NCBI GenBank assembly: GCA_024703855.1
Contig: CP087965.1
Span: 3,278,001 to 3,342,000 of the forward strand
Direction: 5' to 3'
DNA: 64,000 nt
DNA from: Polaromonas sp. P2-4
GTDB taxonomy: Bacteria > Pseudomonadota > Gammaproteobacteria > Burkholderiales > Burkholderiaceae_C
Both the position numbers and the translations under genes were made by a program. The notes below the pieces were generated by a model. The model saw nothing but the letters and a program-made list of their open reading frames with translations. It did no database searches and was not told where the DNA came from. Shown here piece by piece: positions 9,773-19,822 of the stretch. The stretch's first letter is position 1. Each line of letters starts with the position of its first letter.

Positions 9773-10935
9773 GCAAGACTACCCCTGAAACGCCCGACCT
9801 GCCGCTGGCGGGTGTGCGCGTGATCGATTTCAGCCAGGTGATGATGGGGCCGGTGTGCACCCAGATGCTGGCGGACTACGGCGCCGATGTCCTCAAGATC
9901 GAGCGCAAGGGCACTGGCGACTTGAGCCGCTCCACTTTCGCGCCCGTGGCCGGTGCCGACAACCCGATCTTCTGCAGCTTGAACCGCAACAAACGCAGTG
10001 CTGAGCTGGACCTGCGTCAGGCCGAGCACCTGGCCGCCGTCAAGGCCCTGATTGCCGGGGCGGACGTGGTGGTGAACAACTTCCGCCCCGGCGTGATGGA
10101 GCGCAATGGGCTGGGATACGAAGACTGCCGTGCCTTGAACCCGCGCATCATCTACGCCGTAGGTACCGGCTATGGTGAGAGTGGCCCCTATGCCCACAAG
10201 GGGGGCAGGACGTGCTGGCCCAGGCCATGAGCGGCGTGATGGCGCGGCGTGCCGACGACGCAGTGCCGATTTCGGTCTACCCCACGGCGCTGGCCGATTA
10301 CTCGGCCGGCATGCACATGGTGCAGGGCATTTTGCTGGCATTGCTGCACCGCGCGCACCGGTGAAGGCCAGAAGATCAGTGTCTCGCTTTACAACTCCAT
10401 GTTGGCCATGCAGATGCAGGAGGCCGCCATGATCATGATGGCCGACTCCGAGGTCAACTGGGCCGCCATGCCGCTGTCAGGTGTGTTCGACACGCAGGAC
10501 GGCGCTCTGGTGCTGGTGGGCGCGTTCAAGGAAAACCCGTTGCGCGACATCTGTACCGCGCTGGAGCTGGAAGACCTGTCGCAGGACGCGCTTTTGCAAC
10601 CTCAATCAGCAGTTCAAGCACAAGGCCGAGCTGCAGGCCATGTTCCGTGCGCGCTTGGCCACCAACACCCGCGCGCATTGGCTGGCCCGCCTGGAAGCGC
10701 AGGACCTGCTGTGCGCACCGGTGCGCGATTTGCGCGAAGCCCTGGTGGACCCGCAAACACTGCACAACCAGCTATTGATGGAAGGCCAGGGTGAAGGCCA
10801 GCCGGTCAAATTCATCGGCAGCCCGATCCAGATGTCGGCTGCAATGGTTACTTGCTGCGCCGCGCCCCGCCACGGCTTGGGCAGCACACCAACGAAATCC
10901 TGGCGCAAGCCCAGGCAGCGTTGGAGGCGGTATGA
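9769..10935 (+). CDS. CaiB/BaiF class III CoA-transferase, four frameshifts
   Basis: A formyl-CoA transferase-like family III enzyme that moves CoA between organic acids. N-terminal motifs include LAGVRVIDFSQVMMGP, LADYGADVLKIE and the catalytic-Asp segment SLNRNKRSAELDL; later parts YPTALADYSAGMH and EGQKISVSLYNSML are typical. Four indels break it, near 10205 (missing C), 10358 (one GC pair lost from a GC run), about 10595 and about 10840; joined it is about 388 residues, normal for the family. The last codons GTA-TGA overlap the ATG of the next gene at 10932. Substrate unknown. Confidence 0.86.
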
Positions 10936-11703
10936 ACGTCGAACTTAAGATTGAGCAACATGTCGCGACGGTCACGCTGGCGCGGCCCGACGCGCTCAAC
11001 GCGGTCGATCTGGCGACCGAAGCCGAGTTGCAACGCATCTGGACGGAGCTGGAGAAGAACCGCGACGTGCGTGTGATCGTGCTGACCGGCTCTGGCGAGC
11101 GCGTTCTGTGTCGGTGCAGACCTGAAAAACCCGTCCGTGAGCGGCGTCGACTACTGGGCCGCGGCGCGCCCCGGTGGCTTTGGCGGCATTGCGCTGCGTG
11201 AGACGCTCAATGTGCCGGTGATCGCACGCGTCAACGGCTACGCCCTGGGCGGCGGCTTCGAGATGGTGCTGGGCTGCGACATCGTGGTGGCCTGTGACGA
11301 GGCCAGCTTCGGTCTGCCCGAGGCGCTGGTCGGGCGCATGCCGCTGGACGGCGGTATGACCCTGCTGCAGCGGCAGGTGCCGTTCCGCCAGGCCATGGGC
11401 ATGCTGTTCACCGGCCAGCGGGTCTCGGCCGCGCAAGCGCTGGAGATGGGCCTGATCAACGAAGTGGTGCCGCGCGCCGAACTCGACAACGCGGTGACGC
11501 GCTGGGTCAACAACATCCTGGCTTGCGCACCGCTGTCGGTGCAAGCCATCAAGCAGGTGGTGCGCAGCACCAGCACGCTGTCGCCCGCGCAAGCCCAGGC
11601 CCTGCGGCTGCCCGCGCTGGTGGCCGCCCTGCAGTCCGCCGATGCCGACGAGGGCGTCAAGGCCTTCCAGCAAAAACGCAAGCCGCAGTGGCAAGGTTGC
11701 TGA
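10932..11703 (+). CDS. Enoyl-CoA hydratase/isomerase family protein, one frameshift
   Basis: A crotonase-fold enzyme of about 257 residues. Recognisable parts are VATVTLARPDALNAVD, the oxyanion-hole segment GADLKNPS, and NGYALGGGFEMVLGCDIVVA. The second catalytic-loop region reads FGLPEALVGRMPLDGGMTLL. A shift near 11108 interrupts the strand before GADLK. The start overlaps the CoA-transferase stop and the ferredoxin follows 1 base after the stop. By family it hydrates or isomerises an acyl-CoA made by the preceding transferase; the actual substrate is not known. Confidence 0.87.
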
Positions 11704-11704
11704 C

Positions 11705-12043
11705 ATGGCCTACGTGATCACGGAGGGCTGCATTGATTGCAAGGACGGCGCCTGCGTGTCGTGCTGTCCGGTCGACTGCATCTACGAAGGTGGACGCACG
11801 TTCTACATTCACCCGGACGAGTGCATCAGCTGCGGCATCTGTGTCTCGGTCTGTCCGACCGACGCCATTTACGAAGATGTCGAGGTGCCTCAGCACCTGC
11901 GGCACTTCATCGGCATCAACCGCGAGTTCTTCGGCCCACAGGTCAGCGGGCTGGGCAGCCCGGGTGGTGCCAGCAGCGTGGGCCCGAAAAGCTGTGACCA
12001 CCCGCTGGTGGCGGCCGCAGCACAATCCGCCGCAGACCGGTAG
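11705..12043 (+). CDS. Ferredoxin, 4Fe-4S (FdxA-like) with extended C-terminus
   Basis: A 112-residue ferredoxin with two cluster-binding regions: C-IDC-...-C-VSCCPVDC near the N-terminus and CISCGICVSVCPTDAIY about residues 39-55. The pattern resembles 7Fe/8Fe FdxA ferredoxins, followed by a ~50-residue tail rich in Ala, Gly and Ser with no recognised domain. It begins 1 base after the enoyl-CoA hydratase gene, so it probably carries electrons for the FAD oxidoreductase of the same operon. Confidence 0.88.
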   Translation: MAYVITEGCIDCKDGACVSCCPVDCIYEGGRTFYIHPDECISCGICVSVCPTDAIYEDVEVPQHLRHFIGINREFFGPQVSGLGSPGGASSVGPKSCDHPLVAAAAQSAADR

Positions 12044-12059
12044 CAGGGAGAATGGCCGC

Positions 12060-12973
12060 ATGCATGCTGTTGTCCTGAAATATTTTCTTGAAGTGGCCCG
12101 CTGCGGCTCTATCCGCAAGGCGGCGCAAAACCTGTTTGTGGCCTCGAGTGCGGTGAACCGGCAGATCCTCCGACTCGAAGACGAGCTGGGCACCGAGCTG
12201 TTTGACCGTGTACCCACGGGCATCCGCCTGAACGCCGCAGGCGAGCGGCTGCTGCAGCATGTGCGCGGCACCCTGCACGACTTCCATCTGATGCGCACCG
12301 AACTCGATGCGCTCAAGGGCGAGCGCAAGGGACATGTGTCGATCGCCGCCATGGATTCGCTGCTGATCGATTTCCTGCCCGCGGCGGTGGAGGAGTTTTC
12401 CGAAACTTATCCCGCGGTGCGGTACACGATTTTGTCCACCATGCCCAGCGCCGTGCCCGACCGTGTGCTCAATGGCGACAGCGACATCGGCATCTGCTAC
12501 CTCGGCAAACTTCCCTCAGGCCTGGAGGTGGTGGCCAAGGCACCGTTTCCGCCGGGGGTGGTCATGGCTTCCTCGCACCCGCTGGCCAAGAAGGCGCAGG
12601 TGTCCTTTGATGACTGCCGCGGCCATGCTTTTTGCAGATCAGCGGTATCTCCCCGATCCACAGCGTGGTATTGCCAGAGTTCTCCAACTTCTGGGATGAG
12701 CTGGTGCCGGCCGTTTCCTGCAACTCGACCACCATGGTCAAGCGCCTGCTGATTGCCGGCAGGGGCATTTCATTTTTTTCGAAGATAGGTTTTATGGACG
12801 AACTGGCGCGGGGCGATGTGGTGTGGCGGCCGCTCATGAACCCTGCCATTAATGCAATTGAAGTGGGAATCATCACGCCCTCTCAAAGAGCACTGTCCCA
12901 CGTGACGCTGCAGTTTGTGGAACGGATCACAAAACGCCTGAAGCAGCTGGAACTGGTTTCAATGATGAATTAA
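12060..12973 (+). CDS. LysR-type transcriptional regulator, one frameshift
   Basis: A LysR-family regulator of about 304 residues with an N-terminal helix-turn-helix (GSIRKAAQNLFVASSAVNRQILRLEDELGTELFDR) and an effector-binding domain. A T5 run near 12630 needs one more T; then the frame continues QISGISPIHSVVLPEF to the stop at 12973. AGGGAG lies about 10 bases before the ATG. It is unusual in being transcribed in the same direction as, and placed between, two halves of the catabolic block, so it may control both the upstream CoA genes and the downstream SDR-FAH-ALDH genes. Confidence 0.88.
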
Positions 12974-12991
12974 CTGATGGAGATAGATGAC

Positions 12992-13754
12992 ATGAAGGAT
13001 TTGAAAGACAAGGTAGTGCTTATCACCGGTGCGAGCTCGGGCATCGGGGCCGCTGTGGCGCAGGCTTTCGGGGCTGCTGGCGCCCGCGTGGCGGTGCATT
13101 ACCGGGGGCGCGAGGCTGAGGCCCGCGAGGTGGCTCGCCAGGTGCAAGAGGCCGGTGGTGAGGCCATTGCCGTGCAGGCTGATGTGACGAAGAGCGAGGA
13201 AGTTGATCGCATGGTCGCGCAGGTGTATGCGCATTTCGGGCGTATCGATGTGCTGATCAACAACGCTGGTGGCTTCGTGCGTCGTCGCGCCAATTGTTCA
13301 GGCTGACGACGACTACATTGACGAGGTATTCCGCCTCAATGCACGCTCTGTCGTGGCGGTCAGCCGTCGCGTCATCCCGCTGATGGCCCAGGGCGGTGGT
13401 GGCAACATCATCAATGTGACCACTCAGGCAGCGCGTACGGGTGGTGGCCCCGGTGCCGGTTTGTATGCGGCCTGCAAGGGTTTTGTGTCCACCATCACAC
13501 GCACCATGGCCAAGGAATTGGTGAAAGACCGCATTCGCGTGAATGCTGTAGCGCCCGGCGTGATCGAGACACCGTTTCACGAGGGCCATTCCAGCCCGGA
13601 AATCCTCAAGAGCTTCGCCAACGCCATTCCCATGGGCCGGCTGGGCACCGCACAGGAGTGTGCCGGCGCCTTCCTGTTTTTGGCCAGCGAAGCCGCGAGC
13701 GGCTACATCACGGGCCAGATCGTTGAAGTCAATGGCGGCCAGGTGATGCCCTGA
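12992..13754 (+). CDS. Short-chain dehydrogenase/reductase (SDR), one frameshift
   Basis: A classical SDR of about 253 residues: NAD(P)-binding TGASSGIG, the structural NNAGG, and the catalytic YAACK with an upstream Thr/Ser region NVTTQAA. It ends with the usual SGYITGQIVEVNGG. An extra base near 13288 (CGTCGTCGC) shifts the frame between GGFVR and APIVQADD. I favour the ATG at 12992 (MKDLKDKVVLITG); an ATG at 12977 is also in frame. It probably oxidises a hydroxy intermediate passed to the two enzymes encoded next. Confidence 0.87.
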
Positions 13755-13780
13755 GGCATCGGCAAGCAAGGAAGACAAAC

Positions 13781-14788
13781 ATGCGATTGATTCAATTCAC
13801 GCTACCAGGAGGTGAGCGGCGAACAGGTGTTGTGGACGTTGAGGGTGTTCGGGTGCACGAGCTGACAATGGTCCACAGCGTGCATGCGCTCGCCCTGCAA
13901 GCGATTGCCGCCGGCCGCAGCCTAGCCGCGCTGGCTGAAAAACTCATGGGTCCGCAAACACACGACTACGCCGCGCTGGTGGCTGAGCAACGCTTGCGGG
14001 TGCCGACCGACCATGCTGACACGGCGCGTTGCACCGTGTCAGGCACGGGCCTCACGCACTGGGGCAGTGCTGATGCGCGCGATCGCATGCACCATGCGGC
14101 TGGCGATGCGCCGGACGCGACAACGATGACGGACTCCATGCGCATGTTCCGCTGGGGCGTCGAAGGCGGCAAACCCGCTGCGGGCACGCCGGGTGTGCAG
14201 CCGGAATGGTTCTACAAGGGCGACGGCAGCATCGTGGTGCAGCCGGGGCACGCGTTCCAGCGGCCCGTTTTTGCCGAAGACGCCGGTGAAGAGCCTGAGG
14301 TTGTCGGCATCTACCTGATAGGACCGGATACCCGCCCCTATCGTCTGGGGTTCGCGCTCGGCAACGAGTTTTCAGACCATGTGATGGAGCGGCACAACTA
14401 CCTGTATTTGGCGCATTCCAAGCTGCGCTGCTGTTCCTTCGGCCCTGAACTGGTCACCGGCGACCTGCCGGCGCATCTGGAGGGCAGCAGCCGCATAGTG
14501 CGGGAGGGTGAAGTGCTGTGGGAGCGGCCTTTCCTGTCGGGCGAGGGCAACATGAGCCACAGCATCGCGAATCTGGAACACCACCACTTCAAATACCTGC
14601 AGTTCCGCCGGCCGGGTGACCTGCATATCCATTTCTTCGGCACGGCGACGCTGTCGTTTGCAGACGGGGTCCGCACCCGCGCCGGCGACCGTTTCGAGAT
14701 CAGCATGCCGCATTTCGGGCAAGCCCTGGTCAATGGCATCGAGCTGAGCCGCGAAGACCAGGCCATGCAAACCGTGCTGTCGCTGTAG
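13781..14788 (+). CDS. AraD1/GguC-type fumarylacetoacetate hydrolase family protein
   Basis: An intact 335-residue protein of the FAH superfamily, closest by memory to AraD1/GguC proteins that act on 2-keto-3-deoxy sugar acids. Supporting segments are GLTHWGSADARDRMH, EWFYKGDGSIVV, the metal-site region GEEPEVVGIYLIG and FALGNEFSDHVMER. The pairing with an aldehyde dehydrogenase directly downstream resembles the L-2-keto-3-deoxyarabonate to 2-oxoglutarate-semialdehyde route, but the other genes in the block do not fit simple pentose breakdown, so the substrate stays open. Confidence 0.82.
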   Translation: MRLIQFTLPGGERRTGVVDVEGVRVHELTMVHSVHALALQAIAAGRSLAALAEKLMGPQTHDYAALVAEQRLRVPTDHADTARCTVSGTGLTHWGSADARDRMHHAAGDAPDATTMTDSMRMFRWGVEGGKPAAGTPGVQPEWFYKGDGSIVVQPGHAFQRPVFAEDAGEEPEVVGIYLIGPDTRPYRLGFALGNEFSDHVMERHNYLYLAHSKLRCCSFGPELVTGDLPAHLEGSSRIVREGEVLWERPFLSGEGNMSHSIANLEHHHFKYLQFRRPGDLHIHFFGTATLSFADGVRTRAGDRFEISMPHFGQALVNGIELSREDQAMQTVLSL

Positions 14789-14808
14789 CCGGCACTCTGG
14801 GAAGATTC

Positions 14809-16240
14809 ATGCAACAAAATTACATTGCCGGCCAGTGGCTGGACGGATCGGGCGCGAGCATCAACCGCAATCCTTCGGACCTGTCGGACGAAATCGGGCG
14901 GTATGCCCAGGCAGACGCCGGGCAGGTTGAGCGTGCAGTGAGCGCCGCTGCCGAGGCGGCTCCGCAGTGGGGACTCAGCAATCCGCAACTGCGTGCCGAT
15001 GCCCTGGACCGCATTGGCACCGAGCTGCTGGCGCGCCGCGAAGAACTGGGCCGGTTGCTGGCACGGGAAGAGGGCAAGACCTTGCCCGAAGGCATCGGTG
15101 AAGTTGCGCGGGCAGGCAACATCTTCAAGTTTTTCGCCCAGGAGGCCTTGCGCCTGCGCGGCGACAAGCTGGCGTCCGTGCGGTCGGGGGTGGATGTCGA
15201 GATCACACGCGAACCCGTGGGCGTGGTGGGCATCATCGCGCCATGGAACTTTCCCATGGCGATTCCCGCCTGGAAGATTGCGCCTGCATTGGCTTTCGGC
15301 AACGCGGTGCTCTTCAAGCCGGCGGAACTGGTGCCCGGTTGCGCCTGGGCGCTGGCGGAAATCATCAGTCGCGCCGGTTTGCCTGCCGGTGTGTTTAATC
15401 TGGTGATGGGGCGCGGCTCCGTGGTCGGTCAGGCGATGGTCGATGACCGGCGCGTGAATGCCATCACTTTCACCGGGTCGGTGTCGACCGGCGCCCGTCT
15501 GGCGCAGGGCGCTGTGGCCCTGCATGGCGAAGATCCAGCTTGAGATGGGCGGCAAGAACCCATTGGTGGTGTTAGATGATGCAGATCTGGCCAATGCGGT
15601 GGAGTGCGCGGTGCAGGGCGCGTTTTATTCCACCGGACAGCGTTGCACCGCATCGAGCCGCATGATCGTCGAGAAAGGCATCTATCCGCGTTTTGTGGCC
15701 CTGCTGCAGGAGCGCACCCGCGCGTTGCGCGTTGGACACGCCCTGCATGCCGAGACCCAGATCGGGCCGGTGGTCAGCCACGATCAACTCGAGCAGGACC
15801 TGAGCTACATCGCTATCGGCCGGGAAGAGGGGGCTCGACTGGCGTGTGGCGGCGAACGTGTGAAGCGCGACACCGAGGGCTTTTTTCTGAGCCCCGCGCT
15901 GTTCGTGGACTGCGCGCCTGACATGCGGATCAGTCGCGAGGAGATTTTCGGGCCTGTGGCGGCAGTCATCCCGGCAGATGGTTATGAGCATGCCCTGCAG
16001 CTTGCGAATGATTCCGCGTTCGGGCTGTGCAGCGGCATCTGCACGACCTCCCTGAAGCATGCGCAGCATTTCAAACGCCACGTGCAAAGCGGCATGGTCA
16101 TGGTCAACACGGCGACCGCGGGCGTGGATTATCACGTACCGTTTGGCGGCCGCAAGGCATCAAGTTACGGCGCCCGTGAACAAGGCAGCTATGCCGCCGA
16201 GTTCTACACCACGGTGAAAACCGCCTATATCGCTGCCTGA
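14809..16240 (+). CDS. Aldehyde dehydrogenase family protein, one frameshift
   Basis: An NAD(P)-dependent aldehyde dehydrogenase of about 477 residues. Motifs: PWNFPMAIPAWKIAPAL, the cofactor loop FTGSVSTG, EMGGKNP carrying the general-base Glu, and the catalytic Cys in STGQRCTASSR; it ends with PFGGRKASSYG. A frameshift near 15525 separates LHGE from AKIQLEMGGKNP. Sequence style is near the oxoglutarate-semialdehyde/succinate-semialdehyde group, consistent with the AraD1-type neighbour. It is the last gene of the block; the right copy of the proC-tail repeat begins 16 bases later. Confidence 0.9.
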
Positions 16241-16256
16241 GCCCGAATCCTGAAGC

Positions 16257-16406
16257 CGGTGCCCGCTCGGTCCGGCAATCTTCGAATGCTATTAAATAGA
16301 TAGCTGATTGCGCCCGTTTTGTATGGGCTGTAGGCCTTTTTGCTTGAAAAGTTCAAGCCGCGCCGAATTCGTTGCCGAGTTCGACGGCGCGTTTTCTGGC
16401 AGCTTC
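16257..16406. repeat. Right copy of ~150 bp direct repeat spanning the proC 3' end
   Basis: Direct repeat of 5126-5277. It contains a dispersed-repeat copy (16288-16345, GCTATTAAATAGATAGC ... GCGCCCGTTTTGTATGGGC) and the real 3' end of proC. The two copies bracket about 11 kb; recombination between them would delete or circularise the block and leave ubiA next to proC. Confidence 0.85.
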
Positions 16407-17198
16407 CATGGCGCGCATGAACTGCGGCTTGATGTCCGCCTCTTCCATGGCCGTGAGCGCTGCGTAGGTGGTGCCGCCTTTGGAGGTCACGCGGGCACGC
16501 AGCACTTCGGGCGGGTCTTCCGAGGCGTGGGCCAGTGCCGACGCGCCGACAAAAGTGCCCACGGCCAGCTTGTGCGCCTGCGCGCGGCTCAGGCCCATGT
16601 CCATGCCCGCCTGCTCCATGGCCTCGATGAAATAAAACACATAGGCCGGGCCCGAGCCCGAGAGCGCCGTCACGGCATCCAGCTGTGTTTCGTCCGCCAG
16701 CCACAAATACTCTGCCGGTGGTCTGGATCACGCGCTCAACCGCCAGCCGGTCGGCGGCGGTGACGGCGGGGCGGGCAAACAGGGCGGTCATGCCCTTGCC
16801 GACCAGCGCCGGGGTGTTGGGCATGCTGCGTACCACCCGTTCGGTGCCCAGCCACTGGGCAATGCTGTCAGAGCGGATGCCGGCCGCTACGCTCAGGTGC
16901 AGGGCGCCCTGGGTGTATGGGCGGGTTTGCGCTGCCGCCTCTTTGAACGTTTGCGGCTTGACGGCCCAGACCACCAGGCTGGCACTGGCCAGTGAAGCCT
17001 CCGGTGCTTCGCTGACGGCCACGCCAAACTGCTGCACCAGCCGGGGCGCTGCTCGGCAAAAGGCTCCACCACCTGAATCTGGCTGGCGGGCAGGCCTTGC
17101 TTGAGCAGGCCGCCCATGATGGCGCTGGCCATGTTGCCGCCGCCTATGAAGGCGATGTATTCCTTGCTGCTGTCGGTATTTTGGGTGTTCATGGCCAT
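16353..17198 (-). CDS. proC: Pyrroline-5-carboxylate reductase ProC, two frameshifts
   Basis: The last enzyme of proline synthesis, reducing pyrroline-5-carboxylate with NAD(P)H. It begins with the Rossmann motif YIAFIGGGNMASAIMGGLL and contains VVWAVKPQTF, RSMPNTPALVGKGM and the C-terminal signature DAVTALSGSGPAYVFYFIEAMEQAG. Shifts occur near 17045 (after AEQRP) and near 16715 (after IQTTGR). The ATG at 17198 is the longest start; an ATG at 17192 (MNTQ) is as likely. The final codons are the ones duplicated at 5223-5277. Confidence 0.93.
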
Positions 17199-17207
17199 GC
17201 CGTTCGT

Positions 17208-17236
17208 AAAAAATCCGGGCGGCTTTGAAGAAGCCG
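17208..17236 (-). terminator. Possible terminator after glpK
   Basis: On the minus strand CGGCTT-CTTCA-AAGCCG (17236-17220) is followed a few bases later by a T6 run (17213-17208). The stem is short and the T-run not immediately adjacent, so this is tentative. Confidence 0.45.
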
Positions 17237-17275
17237 GGCGAACACGAATTGTCGCCGAATGCAGCGCTTCCTTGG

Positions 17276-18766
17276 CTACTCAAGCACTGTTTGCCGGACA
17301 GCGTGCTCCCATTGGCTCATCAGTGCGGCCGCGCGGTCGGCGCCCAGCGTGGGCAAAAACTTTCGCTCTGCGCGCCACAGGCTGGACAGCTCTTGTGTAC
17401 TGGCATAAACGCCGCTGGACAGCCCGGCCAGGTAGGCGGCACCCAGGGCCGTGGTTTCAATGACGGCCGGGCGTACCACCGGAATGCCCAGCAAATCGGC
17501 CTGGAACTGCATCAGCAAATCGTTGACGCAGGCCCCACCATCGACCCGCAACTCGGACACCGGGGCCGCCCCGGCGCTGACGGCATCGCGGCTCATGGCT
17601 AGCAGCAGGGCGGCGCTCTGGTAGGCAATGCTTTCGAGAGCGGCCCGTGCAATGTGAGCGACTGTGGTGCCACGGGTGAGCCCGGTGATGGTGCCGCGCG
17701 CATCCGGTTTCCAGTAGGGTGCACCCAGGCCGGTGAAGGCCGGCACCATCATGACGCCGCCCGAGTCGGGCACGCTTTGCGCCAGCGCCTGCACCTCGCC
17801 GCTGCCCTTGATGGCGTGCAGCCCGTCGCGCAACCACTGCACCACCGCACCGCCGACAAACACGCTGCCCTCAATGGCAAATTCGGTTTGCGCCGTGGCC
17901 TGCGCGGCGCTGGTGGTCAGCAGACCGTTGTGCGAGGTCTGGAACTGCCTGCCGGTGTGCATCAGCATGAAGCAGCCGGTGCCATAGGTGTTTTTGGCCA
18001 TGCCTTCCTTAAAGCAGGCCTGGCCGAACAGCGCACTCTGCTGGTCACCGGCCACGCCGCCAATCGCCATCGCGTGGCCCAGCAGCTCGGGCCGCACTTC
18101 GCCGTAGTGCGCGCTGGAGGGCAGCACCTTGGGCATGAGTGAGGTGGGAATGCCCAGCAGGTCCAGCAGCTCAGCGTCCCACTGGTTGCTGTGCACGTTA
18201 AACAGCATGGTGCGCGAGGCATTGCTGACATCGGTGGCGTGCAGCGCACCGCCCGTCAGCTGCCACATCAGCCAGCTGTCGATGGTGCCAAAGGCCAGCT
18301 CGCCGCGTTCGGCCTGCGCGCGGGCACCGGGGACGTTGTCGAGCAGCCATTTGAGCTTGGTGCCCGAAAAATAGGCATCGATCAGCAAGCCGGTTTTGGA
18401 CTGGATCAGCGCTTCCTTGCCCTGCTCGCGCAGTTGCGCACAGGTCGCTTCGGCGCGGCGGTCTTGCCAGACGATGGCATGGTGAATCGGCTGGCCCGTC
18501 GCGCGGTTCCACACCACCGTGGTTTCGCGCTGGTTGGTAATGCCCAGGCGCGAATGGCACTGGCTTTCAGGCCGGCCTTGGCTAAGGCCTCGCGCGGTGG
18601 CCAACTGGGTGCGCCAGATTTCCATCGGATCATGTTCGACCCAGCCTGGTTTGGGATAGATCTGGGGCAGCTCCTGCTGGGCCTGGGCCACGATGTGGCC
18701 CTGTTCGTCAAACACAATACTGCGCGAGCTGGAGGTGCCCTGGTCGAGGGCGAGCAAATAAGTCAT
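17276..18766 (-). CDS. glpK: Glycerol kinase GlpK, two mutually compensating indels
   Basis: Phosphorylates glycerol to glycerol-3-phosphate (FGGY family, about 497 residues). Motifs: [42 protein letters not shown] and the C-terminal [15 protein letters not shown]. The open frame is continuous, but between about 18550 and 18600 it reads [14 protein letters not shown] where the adjacent frame encodes [15 protein letters not shown], the expected family sequence; a lost GC pair and a lost C restore the frame. An apparently intact protein thus has a garbled stretch. The ATG at 18766 starts [10 protein letters not shown]. Confidence 0.94.
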   Translation of the reverse strand: MTYLLALDQGTSSSRSIVFDEQGHIVAQAQQELPQIYPKPGWVEHDPMEIWRTQLATARGLSQGRPESQCHSRLGITNQRETTVVWNRATGQPIHHAIVWQDRRAEATCAQLREQGKEALIQSKTGLLIDAYFSGTKLKWLLDNVPGARAQAERGELAFGTIDSWLMWQLTGGALHATDVSNASRTMLFNVHSNQWDAELLDLLGIPTSLMPKVLPSSAHYGEVRPELLGHAMAIGGVAGDQQSALFGQACFKEGMAKNTYGTGCFMLMHTGRQFQTSHNGLLTTSAAQATAQTEFAIEGSVFVGGAVVQWLRDGLHAIKGSGEVQALAQSVPDSGGVMMVPAFTGLGAPYWKPDARGTITGLTRGTTVAHIARAALESIAYQSAALLLAMSRDAVSAGAAPVSELRVDGGACVNDLLMQFQADLLGIPVVRPAVIETTALGAAYLAGLSSGVYASTQELSSLWRAERKFLPTLGADRAAALMSQWEHAVRQTVLE

Positions 18767-18828
18767 GGGCTTCAATCGGCGGGGGTAGGGGCTGTGGGCT
18801 GTGATGGGCTGACGGGGCTGGTGCCGTC

Positions 18829-19608
18829 TCAGGCGTGGGCTATTTCACAGCGCACATTGGCCTCTTCCAGCAGGGCAGGAAAAGGGTCGGGCGGGGCCTT
18901 GTCGGTGAACAGCCGGTCTATCTGGGACAGCCGGGCCAGCTCGACCATGGCCGGGCGGTTGAATTTGCTGCTGTCGGCGGCCAGCCAGACCTCTCTGGCA
19001 TGCGCAATGATGGCCTGGGCCACCTTGACCTCCCGGTAATCGAAGTCGCGCAGGGAGCCATCGGGCTCGATGCCGGAGATGCCGATGACGGCAATGTCCA
19101 CCCGGAACTGGCGTATGAAATCGACCGCCGCCTCACCCACAATGCCGCGGTCGCGCGCACGCACCACGCCGCCGGCCACGATGACTTCGCAGTTGGGGTT
19201 GTCGCACAAAATCTCCGCCACATTCAGGTTGTTGGTGATGACCCGCAGCCCCTTGTGGTGCAGCAATGCCTTGGCAATGGCCTCGGTCGTGGTGCCGATG
19301 TTGAGGATCAGCGAGCAGTCGTTGGGCACCCGTTGGGCCACGGCACGGGCAATGCGCGCCTTGCCTTCGGCGCTGAGGCTTTTGCGCTGCTGGTGCGCAA
19401 TGTTTTCCACCGTAGAGCTGGGCACCCGCACGCCGCCATGAAAGCGTGCGAGCAAGCCGGCATCGGCCAGGCGCTGCACATCGCGCCGCACGGTCTGCAG
19501 GGTGACGCCCAGCTTGTCGGCGAGTTGTTCAACAGAAGCCGCGCCATGGGCGCGTACGAAGTCAAGGAGCTTGATTTGTCTGGGGTTGGAGTTCACAAGA
19601 GTACGCAT
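18829..19608 (-). CDS. glpR: Glycerol-3-phosphate regulon repressor, DeoR family (GlpR)
   Basis: An intact 259-residue DeoR-type regulator: helix-turn-helix [26 protein letters not shown] and a sugar-phosphate isomerase-like sensor domain with [13 protein letters not shown] and [14 protein letters not shown]. It lies between glpK (53 bases downstream, same strand) and the divergent glycerol transporter operon, which it is expected to repress when glycerol-3-phosphate is absent. I chose the ATG at 19608 ([17 protein letters not shown]) over an upstream start because the homologous region begins there. Confidence 0.9.
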   Translation of the reverse strand: MRTLVNSNPRQIKLLDFVRAHGAASVEQLADKLGVTLQTVRRDVQRLADAGLLARFHGGVRVPSSTVENIAHQQRKSLSAEGKARIARAVAQRVPNDCSLILNIGTTTEAIAKALLHHKGLRVITNNLNVAEILCDNPNCEVIVAGGVVRARDRGIVGEAAVDFIRQFRVDIAVIGISGIEPDGSLRDFDYREVKVAQAIIAHAREVWLAADSSKFNRPAMVELARLSQIDRLFTDKAPPDPFPALLEEANVRCEIAHA

Positions 19609-19822
19609 GACAAGAGTTTTGCACACTCTATATCGAAACAAAAGGAAAAGTCTAAGGGAAAACTATTAGACAAAACAATCAAAAAGGAACAACAATCGAG
19701 CGAATTCGAACTTTGACGAAAACCATGCAGGGAGTGTCTTTGTTGTTCACCATTTCATTTTTTCAGGGCGCGGCGCTCGTTGCCACCGTGCCACGCGGAC
19801 CCGTTTTGTCCGGGGCGGCGTG
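19609..19822. promoter_or_regulatory. Divergent glpR/glpS control region
   Basis: An AT-rich 214-base gap between divergent genes. It contains several CGAA-type half-sites (ATATCGAAAC near 19632, GAGCGAATTCGAAC near 19698, TTGACGAAAAC near 19713) of the sort bound by DeoR-family repressors. No single palindrome is clear enough to call the operator. Confidence 0.45.

Noticed and set aside
14398..15594. A 398-codon minus-strand frame opposite the FAH and ALDH genes
   Set aside because: No family resemblance, and both sense genes are well supported.
5126..16406. The proC-tail repeats as phage-type attachment sites
   Set aside because: No integrase gene lies within the block, and the repeats include a dispersed element, so homologous recombination is as likely as site-specific integration.
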